Origin: an uncultured Clostridia bacterium
GTDB taxonomy: Bacteria > Bacillota > Clostridia > Christensenellales > Borkfalkiaceae
Reading direction: 5' to 3'
Length of the DNA: 64,000 nucleotides
NCBI GenBank assembly: GCA_944372575.1
Contig: CALVZS010000010.1
Coordinates: 1-64,000 of the forward strand
The translations under genes were made by a program, and so were the position numbers. The notes below the pieces were generated by a model. The model was not told where the DNA came from. It made no database searches and worked only from the letters and a program-made list of their open reading frames with translations. Positions 42,148 to 51,090 of the stretch are shown piece by piece (the first letter of the stretch is position 1; every line of letters starts with the position of its first letter).

Positions 42148-43629
42148 ATGAAACAGTACATCGCGATTGATCTGAAATCCTTTTATGCCTCCGTGGAGTG
42201 TGTGGCGCGGGGGCTGGATCCGCTGCGCACCAATCTGGTCGTCGCCGATGAGCGCCGTACGGAAAAGACCATCTGTCTCGCCGTTTCGCCCGCGCTCAAG
42301 GCATACGGCATCCCGGGGCGGCCGCGCCTGTTCGAGGTGGTGCAGCAGGTGGAAAGGATCAATCGGGCGCGCCTGCGCGCGGCGCCCGGGCACGTCTTTA
42401 CGGGGAGTTCCTTCCTCGATGAGGAGGTACGCGCCGATCCCTCGCTCGCGCTCGGCTATCTCGTTGCGCCGCCGCGGATGGGCTATTATATGCGCTACAG
42501 CGCAAAGATCTATCAGATCTACCTCAAATACGTCGCACCCGAGGACATTCACGTCTATTCCATCGACGAGGTGTTCCTCGATGCGACCGACTATCTCCCG
42601 GCAGCCGGCATGGATGCGCATACGTTTGCCCGTACCATCATGCGCGACATCCTTGCCGAGACGGGCATCACGGCGACGGCGGGCATCGGCACCAATCTCT
42701 ACCTCTGCAAGGTGGCAATGGATGTGTGCGCCAAGCACGCCGCCCCGGACGCGGACGGCGCGCGCATTGCGCAGCTGGACGAGATGAGTTACCGCCGCAC
42801 GCTCTGGAACCACACGCCCATCACCGATTTCTGGCGGGTGGGGAAGGGGTATGCCGACAGGCTGGCGTCCGTCGGGCTGTATACGATGGGCGACGTGGCG
42901 CGCTGTTCTCTCGGCGGGTCGGATGAATACTATAACGAAGACCTCCTCTATGAGCTGTTCGGCGTGAATGCGGAGCTGCTCATCGACCATGCCTGGGGAT
43001 GGGAGCCGTGTACGATCGCCGATATCAAGGCATACCGCCCGCAATCGAGCAGCGTGGGGGCGGGGCAGGTTCTGCCGGAACCCTATCCCTTTGAAAAGGC
43101 GCGCCTGGTCGTCGGCGAAATGGCGGAGGGGCTCGCCCTCGAACTCGTGAAAAAACGCCTCGTCACCGATCAGCTCGTCCTCACGGTGGGCTATGACGTG
43201 GAAAACAGAAACTATCACGGCACGTTTACGCGCGACCGTTACGGCAGAAAGGTGCCGAAACATGCGCACGGGACGTATAACTTCGGACATCGGACATCCT
43301 CGGGACAGGAGCTTTTGCACGCGGTGCAGACGCTCTTTGACCGCATCATGCAGAAAGATCTCACCGTGCGCAGAATGTATCTTGCCGCGACGCACGTCCT
43401 CGCGGAGGAGTCGGTGCGCCCGCCCGTCTATGAGCAGATGGATCTTTTTTCGGACGGGACGGAACGGGAGCGGGAGGAGAAGGCGCGGGAGAAGGAGAAG
43501 CGCCGGCAGCAGGCCGTGATCGCCATCCGGGAAAAATACGGAAAGAACGCCATCCTCAAGGGGATGAACTTTGAAGAGGGGGCGACCGCGCGCGAACGCA
43601 ACGAGACCATCGGAGGGCATAAGGCATGA
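42148..43629 (+). CDS. Y-family DNA polymerase, UvrX/UmuC-like
   Basis: The 493-residue product has the Y-family palm: AIDLKSFYASVE (D8) and HVYSIDEVFLDATD (D140, E141), a fingers/thumb region with GIGTNLYLCKVAMDVCAKH, and a little-finger domain. A beta-clamp-binding motif QMDLF lies at 430-434, followed by a charged helical tail. It would copy past DNA lesions. A YolD-like gene overlaps its end, as in B. subtilis uvrX-yolD type pairs. The ATG at 42148 has GAAGAGG just upstream. Confidence 0.93.
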   Translation: MKQYIAIDLKSFYASVECVARGLDPLRTNLVVADERRTEKTICLAVSPALKAYGIPGRPRLFEVVQQVERINRARLRAAPGHVFTGSSFLDEEVRADPSLALGYLVAPPRMGYYMRYSAKIYQIYLKYVAPEDIHVYSIDEVFLDATDYLPAAGMDAHTFARTIMRDILAETGITATAGIGTNLYLCKVAMDVCAKHAAPDADGARIAQLDEMSYRRTLWNHTPITDFWRVGKGYADRLASVGLYTMGDVARCSLGGSDEYYNEDLLYELFGVNAELLIDHAWGWEPCTIADIKAYRPQSSSVGAGQVLPEPYPFEKARLVVGEMAEGLALELVKKRLVTDQLVLTVGYDVENRNYHGTFTRDRYGRKVPKHAHGTYNFGHRTSSGQELLHAVQTLFDRIMQKDLTVRRMYLAATHVLAEESVRPPVYEQMDLFSDGTEREREEKAREKEKRRQQAVIAIREKYGKNAILKGMNFEEGATARERNETIGGHKA

Positions 43630-44009
43630 AGGACTATTCGGATATCATCTCGCTCGAACACCACGTCTCCCGCACCCATCCCCGGATGTCCGCAGCCGAC
43701 CGCGCCGCGCAGTTTGCGCCCTTTGCCGCGCTGACGGGCTACGGCGAGGTCATCGGCGAGGCGCAGCGCCGCACGCAGGCGCGCCCCGAACAGGATGAGG
43801 CGCGCCTTGCCGAACTGGACGCCGCCCTGCGCACGGTCATGCTGCAGGGAGGAGGGGTGCATCTCGTCTATTTTGTCGAGGATGCGCGCAAGGAGGGCGG
43901 GCGCTTCTGTACGGCGGACGGCGTCATCCGCAGGATCGACGATGCCGGGCGCATCGTGCTGGAGGACGGCACGGCGATCCCGCTTGCGGATATCGTCGAC
44001 CTGTCCTGA
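43626..44009 (+). CDS. YolD-like protein
   Basis: The 127-residue product has the YolD-like signature MSAADRAAQFAPFAALTGY (around 21-39) and a C-terminal beta-rich half (GVIRRIDDAGRIVLEDGTAIP). YolD-like proteins accompany Y-family polymerases; their activity is not defined. It overlaps the polymerase gene by ATGA, so the two are made together. Confidence 0.9.
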   Translation: MKDYSDIISLEHHVSRTHPRMSAADRAAQFAPFAALTGYGEVIGEAQRRTQARPEQDEARLAELDAALRTVMLQGGGVHLVYFVEDARKEGGRFCTADGVIRRIDDAGRIVLEDGTAIPLADIVDLS

Positions 44010-44025
44010 AAGAATAAAAAAAGCA

Positions 44026-44071
44026 AAAAGTGCGCCGCAAACCTTTCAGGGCTTGACGATGGCGCACTTTT
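44026..44071 (+). terminator. Terminator-like inverted repeat after yolD
   Basis: AAAAGTGCGCC (44026-44036) pairs with GGCGCACTTTT (44061-44071) around a 24-base loop that itself contains CCT/AGG. The long loop makes termination less certain. Confidence 0.5.
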
Positions 44072-44081
44072 CCAGTATAAT
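44053..44081 (+). promoter_or_regulatory. Forward promoter-like sequence firing antisense into the AraC gene
   Basis: TTGACG (44053-44058), 17 bases, TATAAT (44076-44081). No forward gene follows; the transcript would run antisense to the regulator gene at 44109-44987. Confidence 0.45.
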
Positions 44082-44108
44082 AATGTAAAATAGGATGCCT
44101 GCCGGCGG

Positions 44109-44987
44109 TTAAGTGACGTCCGAGCTTTCAATGAGGACGCAGTCGTACAGGGTGGGGTTGAATGCCTGCTCGCTCGGATAGGAGAACCTGTCGCCCAGCA
44201 CGAAGTCCTTGGGCAGGCGGGAGGGCGCATGGCCCGTAAATTCCAGAAAGATGCGGTTGAAATTCCGAATCGTTGCAAAGCCGCATTTTTCGGCGATCTC
44301 CGTCATGGTGAGGTTTTCCCCCGAGAGCAGCAGGCGCACGGCGTTGTCCGTGCGGACATAGTTGAGGTACTGGGAGAAGGTCGTCCCCGCCATGGCCTTG
44401 AAGTAGCGCGAGAAGTAGGCGTCGCTCATTCCCATAAAACGCACCGCTTCTTCAAAAGTGTATTCGGCATAGCGCGTATGCAGATCCTCCAGCAGGCGTT
44501 TGAACGCCTCCTCGGTGCGGTCTGTCTCCAGCCGGTGGACAAGCTGTTCTCCGCGGAACACGTCGAGCATCATCTCGCATACGGCGCACTCCGCCTCTAC
44601 GCCGTAAAAGGGCTTGCGCGCCGTGAGGACGGAGCGCAGGCGCGCGTAGTGCTCCGGAATGGGATACTGCCCGTACAGTTTGGGGCTGGCGAGCTGATAT
44701 TTTTCAAGGAAGGGGCGGATGATGGTGGAGTCGAACACGATGACGATGAGGACGGTGTCCTTTTCGCAGGCGCGCTGATAGTGCATCTGCCCGCTGTCCG
44801 TGAAGAATGCTTTGCCCTCGCGCAGCAGATGCTTCTTCTTTTCGCAGAAGATCTCGACGGAGCCGTGTTCCACATAGACAAATTCGCAGTCATAGTGCCA
44901 GTGCAGGAGATTGTGTGAGTTGCGATACTTTCCGACCCAGACCTTTGCCTCTTCGGGATATGTCCAGATCTCTCTCTTTGCGATCAT
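44109..44987 (-). CDS. AraC-family transcriptional regulator with cupin sensor domain
   Basis: The 292-residue protein has an N-terminal cupin-like domain (LLHWHYDCEFVYVEHGSVEI, about 27-90) and a C-terminal pair of AraC helix-turn-helix motifs (FMGMSDAYFSRYFKAMAGTTF and MTEIAEKCGFATIRNFNRIFLEFTG). It is divergent from the galT-galK-aga locus and likely controls it in response to a galactoside or galactose derivative. GAGGG lies upstream of the ATG. Direct ATGTCAA repeats in the shared intergenic region are candidate binding sites. Confidence 0.93.
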   Translation of the reverse strand: MIAKREIWTYPEEAKVWVGKYRNSHNLLHWHYDCEFVYVEHGSVEIFCEKKKHLLREGKAFFTDSGQMHYQRACEKDTVLIVIVFDSTIIRPFLEKYQLASPKLYGQYPIPEHYARLRSVLTARKPFYGVEAECAVCEMMLDVFRGEQLVHRLETDRTEEAFKRLLEDLHTRYAEYTFEEAVRFMGMSDAYFSRYFKAMAGTTFSQYLNYVRTDNAVRLLLSGENLTMTEIAEKCGFATIRNFNRIFLEFTGHAPSRLPKDFVLGDRFSYPSEQAFNPTLYDCVLIESSDVT

Positions 44988-45011
44988 GTGCTTTCCCTCG
45001 TAATTTATTTC

Positions 45012-45040
45012 ATCATAACTTAAAATAGTTCAAATGTCAA
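45012..45040 (-). promoter_or_regulatory. Promoter of the AraC regulator gene
   Basis: Reverse-strand TTGACA (45040-45035), 17 bases, TATGAT (45017-45012). Confidence 0.7.
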
Positions 45041-45064
45041 GCGGATAATGTCAATAAATGTCTA
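45034..45064. promoter_or_regulatory. Direct repeats, candidate AraC operator
   Basis: ATGTCAA at 45034-45040 and 45048-45054, with a partial ATGTCTA at 45058-45064. They lie between the two divergent promoters, overlapping the -35 of the regulator gene and about 20-50 bases upstream of the gal -35. Confidence 0.5.
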
Positions 45065-45083
45065 AAATTCAACAATACGTTGC

Positions 45084-45112
45084 TTGAAAAAACCTCTTGC
45101 TTTGGGTATAAT
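45084..45112 (+). promoter_or_regulatory. Promoter of the gal operon
   Basis: TTGAAA (45084-45089), 17 bases, TATAAT (45107-45112). Confidence 0.78.
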
Positions 45113-45118
45113 GGAGAA

Positions 45119-45315
45119 CGTAAACAGGACGCGGGGCTGACCAGATACCATATCGCCGAAGGCCCGCTGCACAAAATGAGCCTGTTTCAATGCGCTTATA
45201 TCTTCATTCCCCCAATATAGTTTTGGCAAAGAGGCGGTAGTTTCTATCGTCTTTTTGTCATGTTACGGGAAATGTAAGAAAAGCAAAGAATGACCGAATC
45301 CGAACGGGAGGGCGT
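45119..45315 (+). other. Untranslated leader of the gal operon, about 200 bases
   Basis: AAACAGG (45122-45128) can pair with CCTGTTT (45181-45187) to close a 52-base structured segment; the remainder is AT-richer and has no terminator. No known riboswitch was recognised. GGGAGGG lies just before the galT ATG. Confidence 0.4.
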
Positions 45316-46782
45316 ATGAAAGAAGTCTGCGATGCGATCGACTGCCTCATTGCGTACGCGCGCGCGAAGCTGGAGCTTGCGGCGCGGGATGAGACGTATG
45401 TGCGCAACACGCTGCTCGGCCTTGTGGGGCTGGAGAGCTATGAGGGCGCGGGCAAAGAATATGACGGCAGGAGCGTGAGCGCGCTTCTTTCCGACCTCGT
45501 GCAGGCGTGCGAGCGCGCACAGCTGCCCTGCGCGCAGACGCCCGAGCGCCTGACGGACGGCGTGATGGGGGCGCTGATGCTGCCTCCCTCCGCCGTGGAG
45601 GAGCGCTTTGCACAGCACATGGCGGCCTCCTCGCGGGAGGCAACGGAATGGCTGTATTCCTATTCGGTGCGCTCCGACTACGTCAAGAAGGAAAAGCTGG
45701 ATGCCAACCCCCGCTTTACGGCGGACAACGGACTGATCGTCACCATCAACCTGGCAAAGCCCGAATTCCGCGATCCCAAAAAGGCGGTGAGCGGAAACAG
45801 CGTGAAGGGGGGATACCCCAAATGCACCATCTGCCGGGAGAACGAGGGTTATTTCGGCAGGAACAAGCGCACGCTGCGCACCGTGTCCCTTACGCTGGGC
45901 GGCGAGCCGTGGTTCTGGCAGTTTTCGCCCTACGGTTACTTTCACGAGCACGGCATCGCGGTGAATGCAAGGCACACCCCCATGCACGTCGACAGGGGGA
46001 CGTTCGTCAAACTCATGGAGTTTGTCGACCTGTTCCCGCACTATTTCATCGGCTGCAACGCGGCGCTGCCGCGCATCGGCGGGAGCGTACTCGCGCACGA
46101 TCACTTCCAGGGTGGCGGCGAGGTGCTTCCCCTGCATACCGCCGCAGTGTCCATCCCCTTAAGGCATCCCGATTTTCCCGACATTTCGGCGGGGGTGCTC
46201 GACTGGTTCGGCACGGCGGTGCGCATCACGGGCAGGGACGCCGGGCGCGTTGCCGACTGCTGCGAGCTGGTGCGCGCGGCGTGGGAGAGCTATGCCGATC
46301 CCGCGCGCGGCATCATCCCCGCGGACGGAGAGGGGCAGCACAGCGCCGTCAGTCCCACCGTCGTAAAGACGGAGAGGGGGTATGAGATGAACCTCATCCT
46401 CCGCAACAACATCACGTCCGCACAGTATCCCGACGGCGTGTTTCATGCGCATCCCGAGTTCCACGTCATCAAAAAGGAGTCCATCGGCCTCATCGAGGCG
46501 CAGGGACTGTTCATCCTCCCCGGGCGGCTCACACTGCAGCTCGCCCTTCTGGAAGAACTTCTCGTCTCGGGCGGGGAGCTGCCCGCCGACTATGCGGACT
46601 TTGCGATGGTGTTCTCCGAGATGAAGGCGATGGCGCCTTCCTTTACGAAAGAGACGGCGCACGAGGCCGTCAGACGCGAGCTTGCGAGCGTATGCGAGCG
46701 CATCCTCGGCAACACCGCAGTATTCAAGACGCAGCCGGAGACGGCGCAATTCATGCAAAAGGCGGGATTTCTCCATGATTGA
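45316..46782 (+). CDS. galT: UTP--hexose-1-phosphate uridylyltransferase, class II GalT
   Basis: The 488-residue product belongs to the Firmicutes-specific class II GalT: DANPRFTADNGLIVTINLAKPE, CTICRENEGYFGR, SPYGYFHEHGIAVNARHTPMH and LAHDHFQGGGEVLP-type motifs are present. It converts galactose-1-phosphate and UDP-glucose to UDP-galactose and glucose-1-phosphate in the Leloir pathway. It is the first gene after the AraC-controlled promoter and overlaps galK by 8 bases. galE is not in the window. Confidence 0.95.
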   Translation: MKEVCDAIDCLIAYARAKLELAARDETYVRNTLLGLVGLESYEGAGKEYDGRSVSALLSDLVQACERAQLPCAQTPERLTDGVMGALMLPPSAVEERFAQHMAASSREATEWLYSYSVRSDYVKKEKLDANPRFTADNGLIVTINLAKPEFRDPKKAVSGNSVKGGYPKCTICRENEGYFGRNKRTLRTVSLTLGGEPWFWQFSPYGYFHEHGIAVNARHTPMHVDRGTFVKLMEFVDLFPHYFIGCNAALPRIGGSVLAHDHFQGGGEVLPLHTAAVSIPLRHPDFPDISAGVLDWFGTAVRITGRDAGRVADCCELVRAAWESYADPARGIIPADGEGQHSAVSPTVVKTERGYEMNLILRNNITSAQYPDGVFHAHPEFHVIKKESIGLIEAQGLFILPGRLTLQLALLEELLVSGGELPADYADFAMVFSEMKAMAPSFTKETAHEAVRRELASVCERILGNTAVFKTQPETAQFMQKAGFLHD

Positions 46783-47908
46783 CGAAAGCAGATATACATA
46801 CAAAGTTTCGGCCGCCGGCCGTGTCAACCTCATCGGCGAACATGTCGATTACTGCGGCGGAAAAGTGCTCCCTGCCGCGCTTTCCTTAAAGAATACCGTC
46901 TATGTGCGTCCCAACGGGACGGACAAGATCAATCTCTCCTGGACGGACATTCCGGCGCGCATCACGCTGGATATCGGGCGGCTTGGGGAGTACCGGGATG
47001 TGAAATACGCCAACTATCCCGCCGGATGCGCCTATCTCTGGCAGCAGGCGGGGCATGAGATCGTCGGCTGCGATATGCTGCACGACTGCACCGTTCCCTT
47101 CGGCAGTGGGCTCTCTTCCTCGGCAGCGATCGAGGTCTCTACGATCGCGGCGCTTGCAGCGCTGGCGGGGGAGAACCCCGATCCCGTCACCATCGCTCTG
47201 GTGGCGCGGAAGGCGGAGCACGAATATGCGGGCGTGAACTGCGGCATCATGGATCAGTATGCTTCGGCATGCGGCAAAAAGGACAATGCCATCCTGCTCG
47301 ACTGTAACACGCTTGCACGGGAGTACGTTCCCATTCTGCTGGGGGATTACACCCTTGTCATTGCAAACTGCAACAAGCCGCACAGCCTGGTGGAGAGCAA
47401 GTACAATGAGCGGCGCGCCGAGACGGAGCGTGCGCTCGAACTCTTAAAGACCAAGGCGGACATCACCTGCCTCGCCCAGCTCACGCCGGACGCTTTTGCG
47501 CGCATCGGCGGCGTGCTGGACGGCGAGGGGAAGGTGAAGGATCGTGCGCGCCACGTCGTCGAGGAGTGCGACCGCGTGCGCCGTGCGGCGGGCGCGATGA
47601 AGCGCGGCGACGTATGTGAATTGGGCGAGTTGCTCAATGCCTCGCACGCCTCGCTGCGCGATCTGTATGAGGTCACGGGCAGGGAGCTCGATGCCCTTGC
47701 CGCGGCGGCGCAGGCGCACCCGGCGTGCGCCGGCTCGCGCATGACGGGCGCGGGCTTCGGCGGCTGCACCGTCTCCATCGTAAAAAAGGACGGCGTTACC
47801 GATTTCAAGAGGACGGTCGCCGCAAAATATACCGCAAAGATCGGCTATGAGCCTTCGTTCTACGATTGCACTGTGGAGGACGGCATCATCGTCACGAAGC
47901 TGGCATAA
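46775..47908 (+). CDS. galK: Galactokinase
   Basis: The 377-residue GHMP kinase has the galactokinase signature GRVNLIGEHVDYCGGKVLPAAL (around 15-36), the ATP motif PFGSGLSSSAAIEVS, CGIMDQYASACG and RMTGAGFGGCTVSIV. It phosphorylates galactose at C1. The ATG at 46775 lies within the end of galT with only a weak SD, so it is probably translated by coupling. Confidence 0.95.
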   Translation: MIDESRYTYKVSAAGRVNLIGEHVDYCGGKVLPAALSLKNTVYVRPNGTDKINLSWTDIPARITLDIGRLGEYRDVKYANYPAGCAYLWQQAGHEIVGCDMLHDCTVPFGSGLSSSAAIEVSTIAALAALAGENPDPVTIALVARKAEHEYAGVNCGIMDQYASACGKKDNAILLDCNTLAREYVPILLGDYTLVIANCNKPHSLVESKYNERRAETERALELLKTKADITCLAQLTPDAFARIGGVLDGEGKVKDRARHVVEECDRVRRAAGAMKRGDVCELGELLNASHASLRDLYEVTGRELDALAAAAQAHPACAGSRMTGAGFGGCTVSIVKKDGVTDFKRTVAAKYTAKIGYEPSFYDCTVEDGIIVTKLA

Positions 47909-47926
47909 CGCCGCGGGGAGATCGCA

Positions 47927-48754
47927 ATGAAGCTGCGCTATTTCGGGACGGCCGCATATGAGGGGATCCCCGCGCTGATGTGCAACTGCCGGGTGTGCCG
48001 GGCCGCGCGGGCGGCGGGCGGGCGCGATCTGCGCTCCCGTTCCCAGGCGATCGTGGACGGAACGCTCCTGCTCGATTTCCCGCCCGATACCCAGTGGCAC
48101 GCCATGCGCTTTTCTCTCGACTGGAACGCGGTCGCGGCATGTCTCATCACGCATGAACACAGCGACCATTTCTATCCGGAGGACATGGTGATGGGGCGTC
48201 CCGACTTTTGTCCGGAGGGCATCCGCACGGACTACTACCTTCCCGCCGCAGCGCTCCGCCGCCTGGAGCGGGAGATGGCAGATACGGGCCTCGCCGATTT
48301 CGGCGGCCGCGTCGTGTGTCACCTTGTGCAGCCATTTTCTGAATTTGAGGTCGCAGGATACCGCATCCTGCCGCTTGCCGCCGACCACCCTTCGGCGCAG
48401 GGGCCGCTCTTTTATGCGATCGAAAGGGCGGGAGTGCGCCTGCTGTATGCACACGATACGGGGTATTTCCCCGAGCAGACGTGGGAGGCGCTGCGCACAT
48501 TCGGGCGCTTTGACGCCGTCTCGCTCGACTGTACGGGCGGGCTGCAGACGGGCTATCGGGGCAACCATATGTGCCTTGAGACCAACCGCGAGGTCGCGGA
48601 CAGGATGATCGCGGAGGGCATGGCAGACGGGAATACCGTATTTGTCGCCAACCATTTCTCGCACAACGGCGGCGGAACGTATGCGCAGCTGTGCGAACTC
48701 GCCAAAACTTACGGCTTCATGATCGCCTATGACGGCATGGAGATAGAATTTTAG
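47927..48754 (+). CDS. Metallo-beta-lactamase-fold hydrolase, PhnP-like
   Basis: The 275-residue protein has a Cys pair near the start (CNCRVCRAA), the zinc motif THEHSDH (about residues 74-80), ADHP, AHDTGY and a late NHFSHNG histidine. This matches the PhnP/phosphodiesterase-like subgroup of the MBL fold. The substrate is unknown. It lies inside the gal operon, 18 bases after galK and 29 before the alpha-galactosidase gene, so it may act on a sugar-related cyclic phosphate or be a metabolite repair enzyme; that is inference. Confidence 0.87.
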   Translation: MKLRYFGTAAYEGIPALMCNCRVCRAARAAGGRDLRSRSQAIVDGTLLLDFPPDTQWHAMRFSLDWNAVAACLITHEHSDHFYPEDMVMGRPDFCPEGIRTDYYLPAAALRRLEREMADTGLADFGGRVVCHLVQPFSEFEVAGYRILPLAADHPSAQGPLFYAIERAGVRLLYAHDTGYFPEQTWEALRTFGRFDAVSLDCTGGLQTGYRGNHMCLETNREVADRMIAEGMADGNTVFVANHFSHNGGGTYAQLCELAKTYGFMIAYDGMEIEF

Positions 48755-48783
48755 AAAAATATCAACGAAAGGGGAATGAAACC

Positions 48784-50970
48784 ATGATCAGATTCAGCAA
48801 GACGACGCGCATCCTTGTTCTGGACAACAGAAGCATCGGCTATGCCGTCTATGTGAACGACGCCGGCTATCTGGAGACGGTTTACTTCGGCAAACGGCTC
48901 TCGGGCTATACCGATTTCGACTGTGTCCGCAATGCCGGCCCGAAGGCCACCCTCTATTATGACCGGGAGAGCGGCACCGAAAAGGGATACGCGGACGGCT
49001 TCAAAGCTGACAGCGCGCCCCTGGAGGTTTCGCCCCACGGGCTCTGGGACAAGCGCGGCGCGCCCATCATCGTGCGCAGCAAGGAGGGCTCGTTTGAGAC
49101 CGATCTGCGCTTTAAAAGCGTGCGCCGCTTCAAGGGACTTCCCGACATCGAGGGGCTGCCCCATGCGCACGGCGATGCGGAGACGGCGGACATCGTGCTC
49201 GAGGACAAGGCGCTGCGCGTGCGCGCGCATCTCTATCTCTCCATTTTTGCGGACAAGGATATTATCCTCAAGAGCTTCTGCATCGAAAACGCCGGCAGAA
49301 AGGCGGTGCGCCTCACGCGCGCCATGTCCATGCAGCTCGATCTGCCGCGCGCCGACTACGATCTGGTGCATTTCCACGGCCGCTGGGCAAAGGAGCGCGA
49401 CTATTGCTGCAACCCCGTTCCCGACGGCGTGCAGGAGGTCTCCTCCAACCTCGGCCGCTCCTCTGCGGAGGAAAATCCCTTCGTGTTCTTAAAGGAACGC
49501 AATGCCACGGCGGACAGCGGCGAGGTCATCGGCTTCAACCTCATCTACAGCGGGAACTTCAAGTTCCGCACGATGGTCAACGCCTTCCGCGGGCTGCACA
49601 TCCTCTACGGCATCAACGACGAGGACTTCGAGTGGAAGCTCTCCGCGGGCGAAAAGTTCTTCACGCCGCAGGCGGTCATCGCCTACTCGGCGCAGGGAAC
49701 GGACGCCATGTCGCAGACCTTCCACCGCTTTATCCGTGAAAACCTCATGACGTACGCGGCAAACCGCGACTACAAGCCCGTTCTGTTCAACTCCTGGGAG
49801 GGCTGCTATTTCAGCTTTGACACCGACCTCATCCTCTCCTACATCGATGAAGCGGTCAAGATCGGCACTGAGCTCTTCGTGCTTGACGACGGCTGGTTCG
49901 GTGCGCGCAATTCGGACAGGGCGGGGCTGGGTGACTGGACGGTCAACGAACAGAAGATCGATTTAAAGCGCGTCATCACGCACTGCACCGCGCACAAGAT
50001 CAAGTTCGGCATCTGGTTCGAGCCGGAGATGATAAACCCGGACAGCGATCTCTTCCGCGCGCATCCCGAGTACGTCCTCGGCTGGGGCAGGGAACGGCTC
50101 ACGCTTTCGCGCCATCAGTTCTGCCTTGATTTTTCCAATCCGGAGGTCGTCGACGCCGTCTACAAGCAGATGCGCGCCTTCTTCAAGGAATATCCCGTGG
50201 ACTATGTGAAGTGGGACTACAACCGCACCGTTGCCGAGCACGTCTCCGCGGCATATCCGGCGGATCGGCAGGGGGAAGTGTACCACCGCCTCGTGCTGGG
50301 ATACTATTCGCTCATCGGCAGGCTGACGAAGGCATTCCCCAAAATCATGTTCGAGGGCTGCGCCTCGGGCGGCGGGCGCTTTGACATGGGAACGCTCTAT
50401 TACTGTCCGCAGATCTGGTGCTCGGACGAATCCGACCCCGCCCAGCGCATCGACATTCAGTACAACACTTCCCTCGGATATCCGCTCTCGTGCATCGGTT
50501 CGCACGTCAACGACAGCCCCGTGGCGTCCTACGCCACCAAGGCGGCGCTCGCGCTGTTCGGGACGTACGGCTACGAGATGGATCCCCGCAAGCTCAAGAA
50601 GGAGGAGAGGGATACCCTCTTCAAGACGGCGGACGTCTACCGCAAATATCACCGCGACGTCATTGCGAACGGTACGCTCTATCATCTGCGCGCGCCGTAT
50701 GAGGGGAACGACATGTGTATGCAGTGCGTCTCGCAGGACAAGAAGGCGTCCCTCGTGCTGTTCATGAACAAACTCAAGGAGCCGGACATCTTCCGCTTTG
50801 TCCGCCTGAAGGGGCTGGACGAGAAAAAGCGTTACCGTAACACGCTGGACGGACAGGTGCATACGGGCGAATATTACGAAAAGATCGGCCTCAATTTTTC
50901 GGCGACGTGGATGAACGAGTTCTCACACGGTCTGGTTCTTCTCACGGAGGAAGAAAAGCAGAAGAAATAG
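48784..50970 (+). CDS. aga: Alpha-galactosidase, GH36
   Basis: The 728-residue product has a full GH36 layout: N-terminal beta domain, TIM barrel with LFVLDDGWFGAR, GIWFEPEMINPDSDL, nucleophile D478 in VKWDYNR, FEGCASGGGRFDMG and acid/base D548 in WCSDESD, and a C-terminal beta domain. The two catalytic positions have the same numbers as in the Geobacillus stearothermophilus enzymes. No signal peptide is present, so it acts on imported oligosaccharides (melibiose, raffinose). GAAAGGGG precedes the ATG. Confidence 0.95.
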   Translation: MIRFSKTTRILVLDNRSIGYAVYVNDAGYLETVYFGKRLSGYTDFDCVRNAGPKATLYYDRESGTEKGYADGFKADSAPLEVSPHGLWDKRGAPIIVRSKEGSFETDLRFKSVRRFKGLPDIEGLPHAHGDAETADIVLEDKALRVRAHLYLSIFADKDIILKSFCIENAGRKAVRLTRAMSMQLDLPRADYDLVHFHGRWAKERDYCCNPVPDGVQEVSSNLGRSSAEENPFVFLKERNATADSGEVIGFNLIYSGNFKFRTMVNAFRGLHILYGINDEDFEWKLSAGEKFFTPQAVIAYSAQGTDAMSQTFHRFIRENLMTYAANRDYKPVLFNSWEGCYFSFDTDLILSYIDEAVKIGTELFVLDDGWFGARNSDRAGLGDWTVNEQKIDLKRVITHCTAHKIKFGIWFEPEMINPDSDLFRAHPEYVLGWGRERLTLSRHQFCLDFSNPEVVDAVYKQMRAFFKEYPVDYVKWDYNRTVAEHVSAAYPADRQGEVYHRLVLGYYSLIGRLTKAFPKIMFEGCASGGGRFDMGTLYYCPQIWCSDESDPAQRIDIQYNTSLGYPLSCIGSHVNDSPVASYATKAALALFGTYGYEMDPRKLKKEERDTLFKTADVYRKYHRDVIANGTLYHLRAPYEGNDMCMQCVSQDKKASLVLFMNKLKEPDIFRFVRLKGLDEKKRYRNTLDGQVHTGEYYEKIGLNFSATWMNEFSHGLVLLTEEEKQKK

Positions 50971-50983
50971 GGGCAGAGAGCGC

Positions 50984-51024
50984 AAAAAGCAGGGGAGGAC
51001 GCACTGTTTTCCCTTGCTTTTTTT
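50984..51024 (+). terminator. Terminator after the alpha-galactosidase gene
   Basis: AAAAAGCAGGGGA (50984-50996) pairs imperfectly with TTCCCTTGCTTTTT (51009-51022), followed by T. The following MFS promoter's TTGCTT lies inside its right arm. Confidence 0.7.
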
Positions 51025-51042
51025 CATGGGACATGATAGGAT
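51014..51042 (+). promoter_or_regulatory. Possible promoter of the MFS gene
   Basis: TTGCTT (51014-51019), 17 bases, TAGGAT (51037-51042) with an upstream TG. Confidence 0.5.
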
Positions 51043-51090
51043 AGAGGCACTGTGCCGCCGCCCGACGGCGGAAAAGGAACCGGAACGGAT

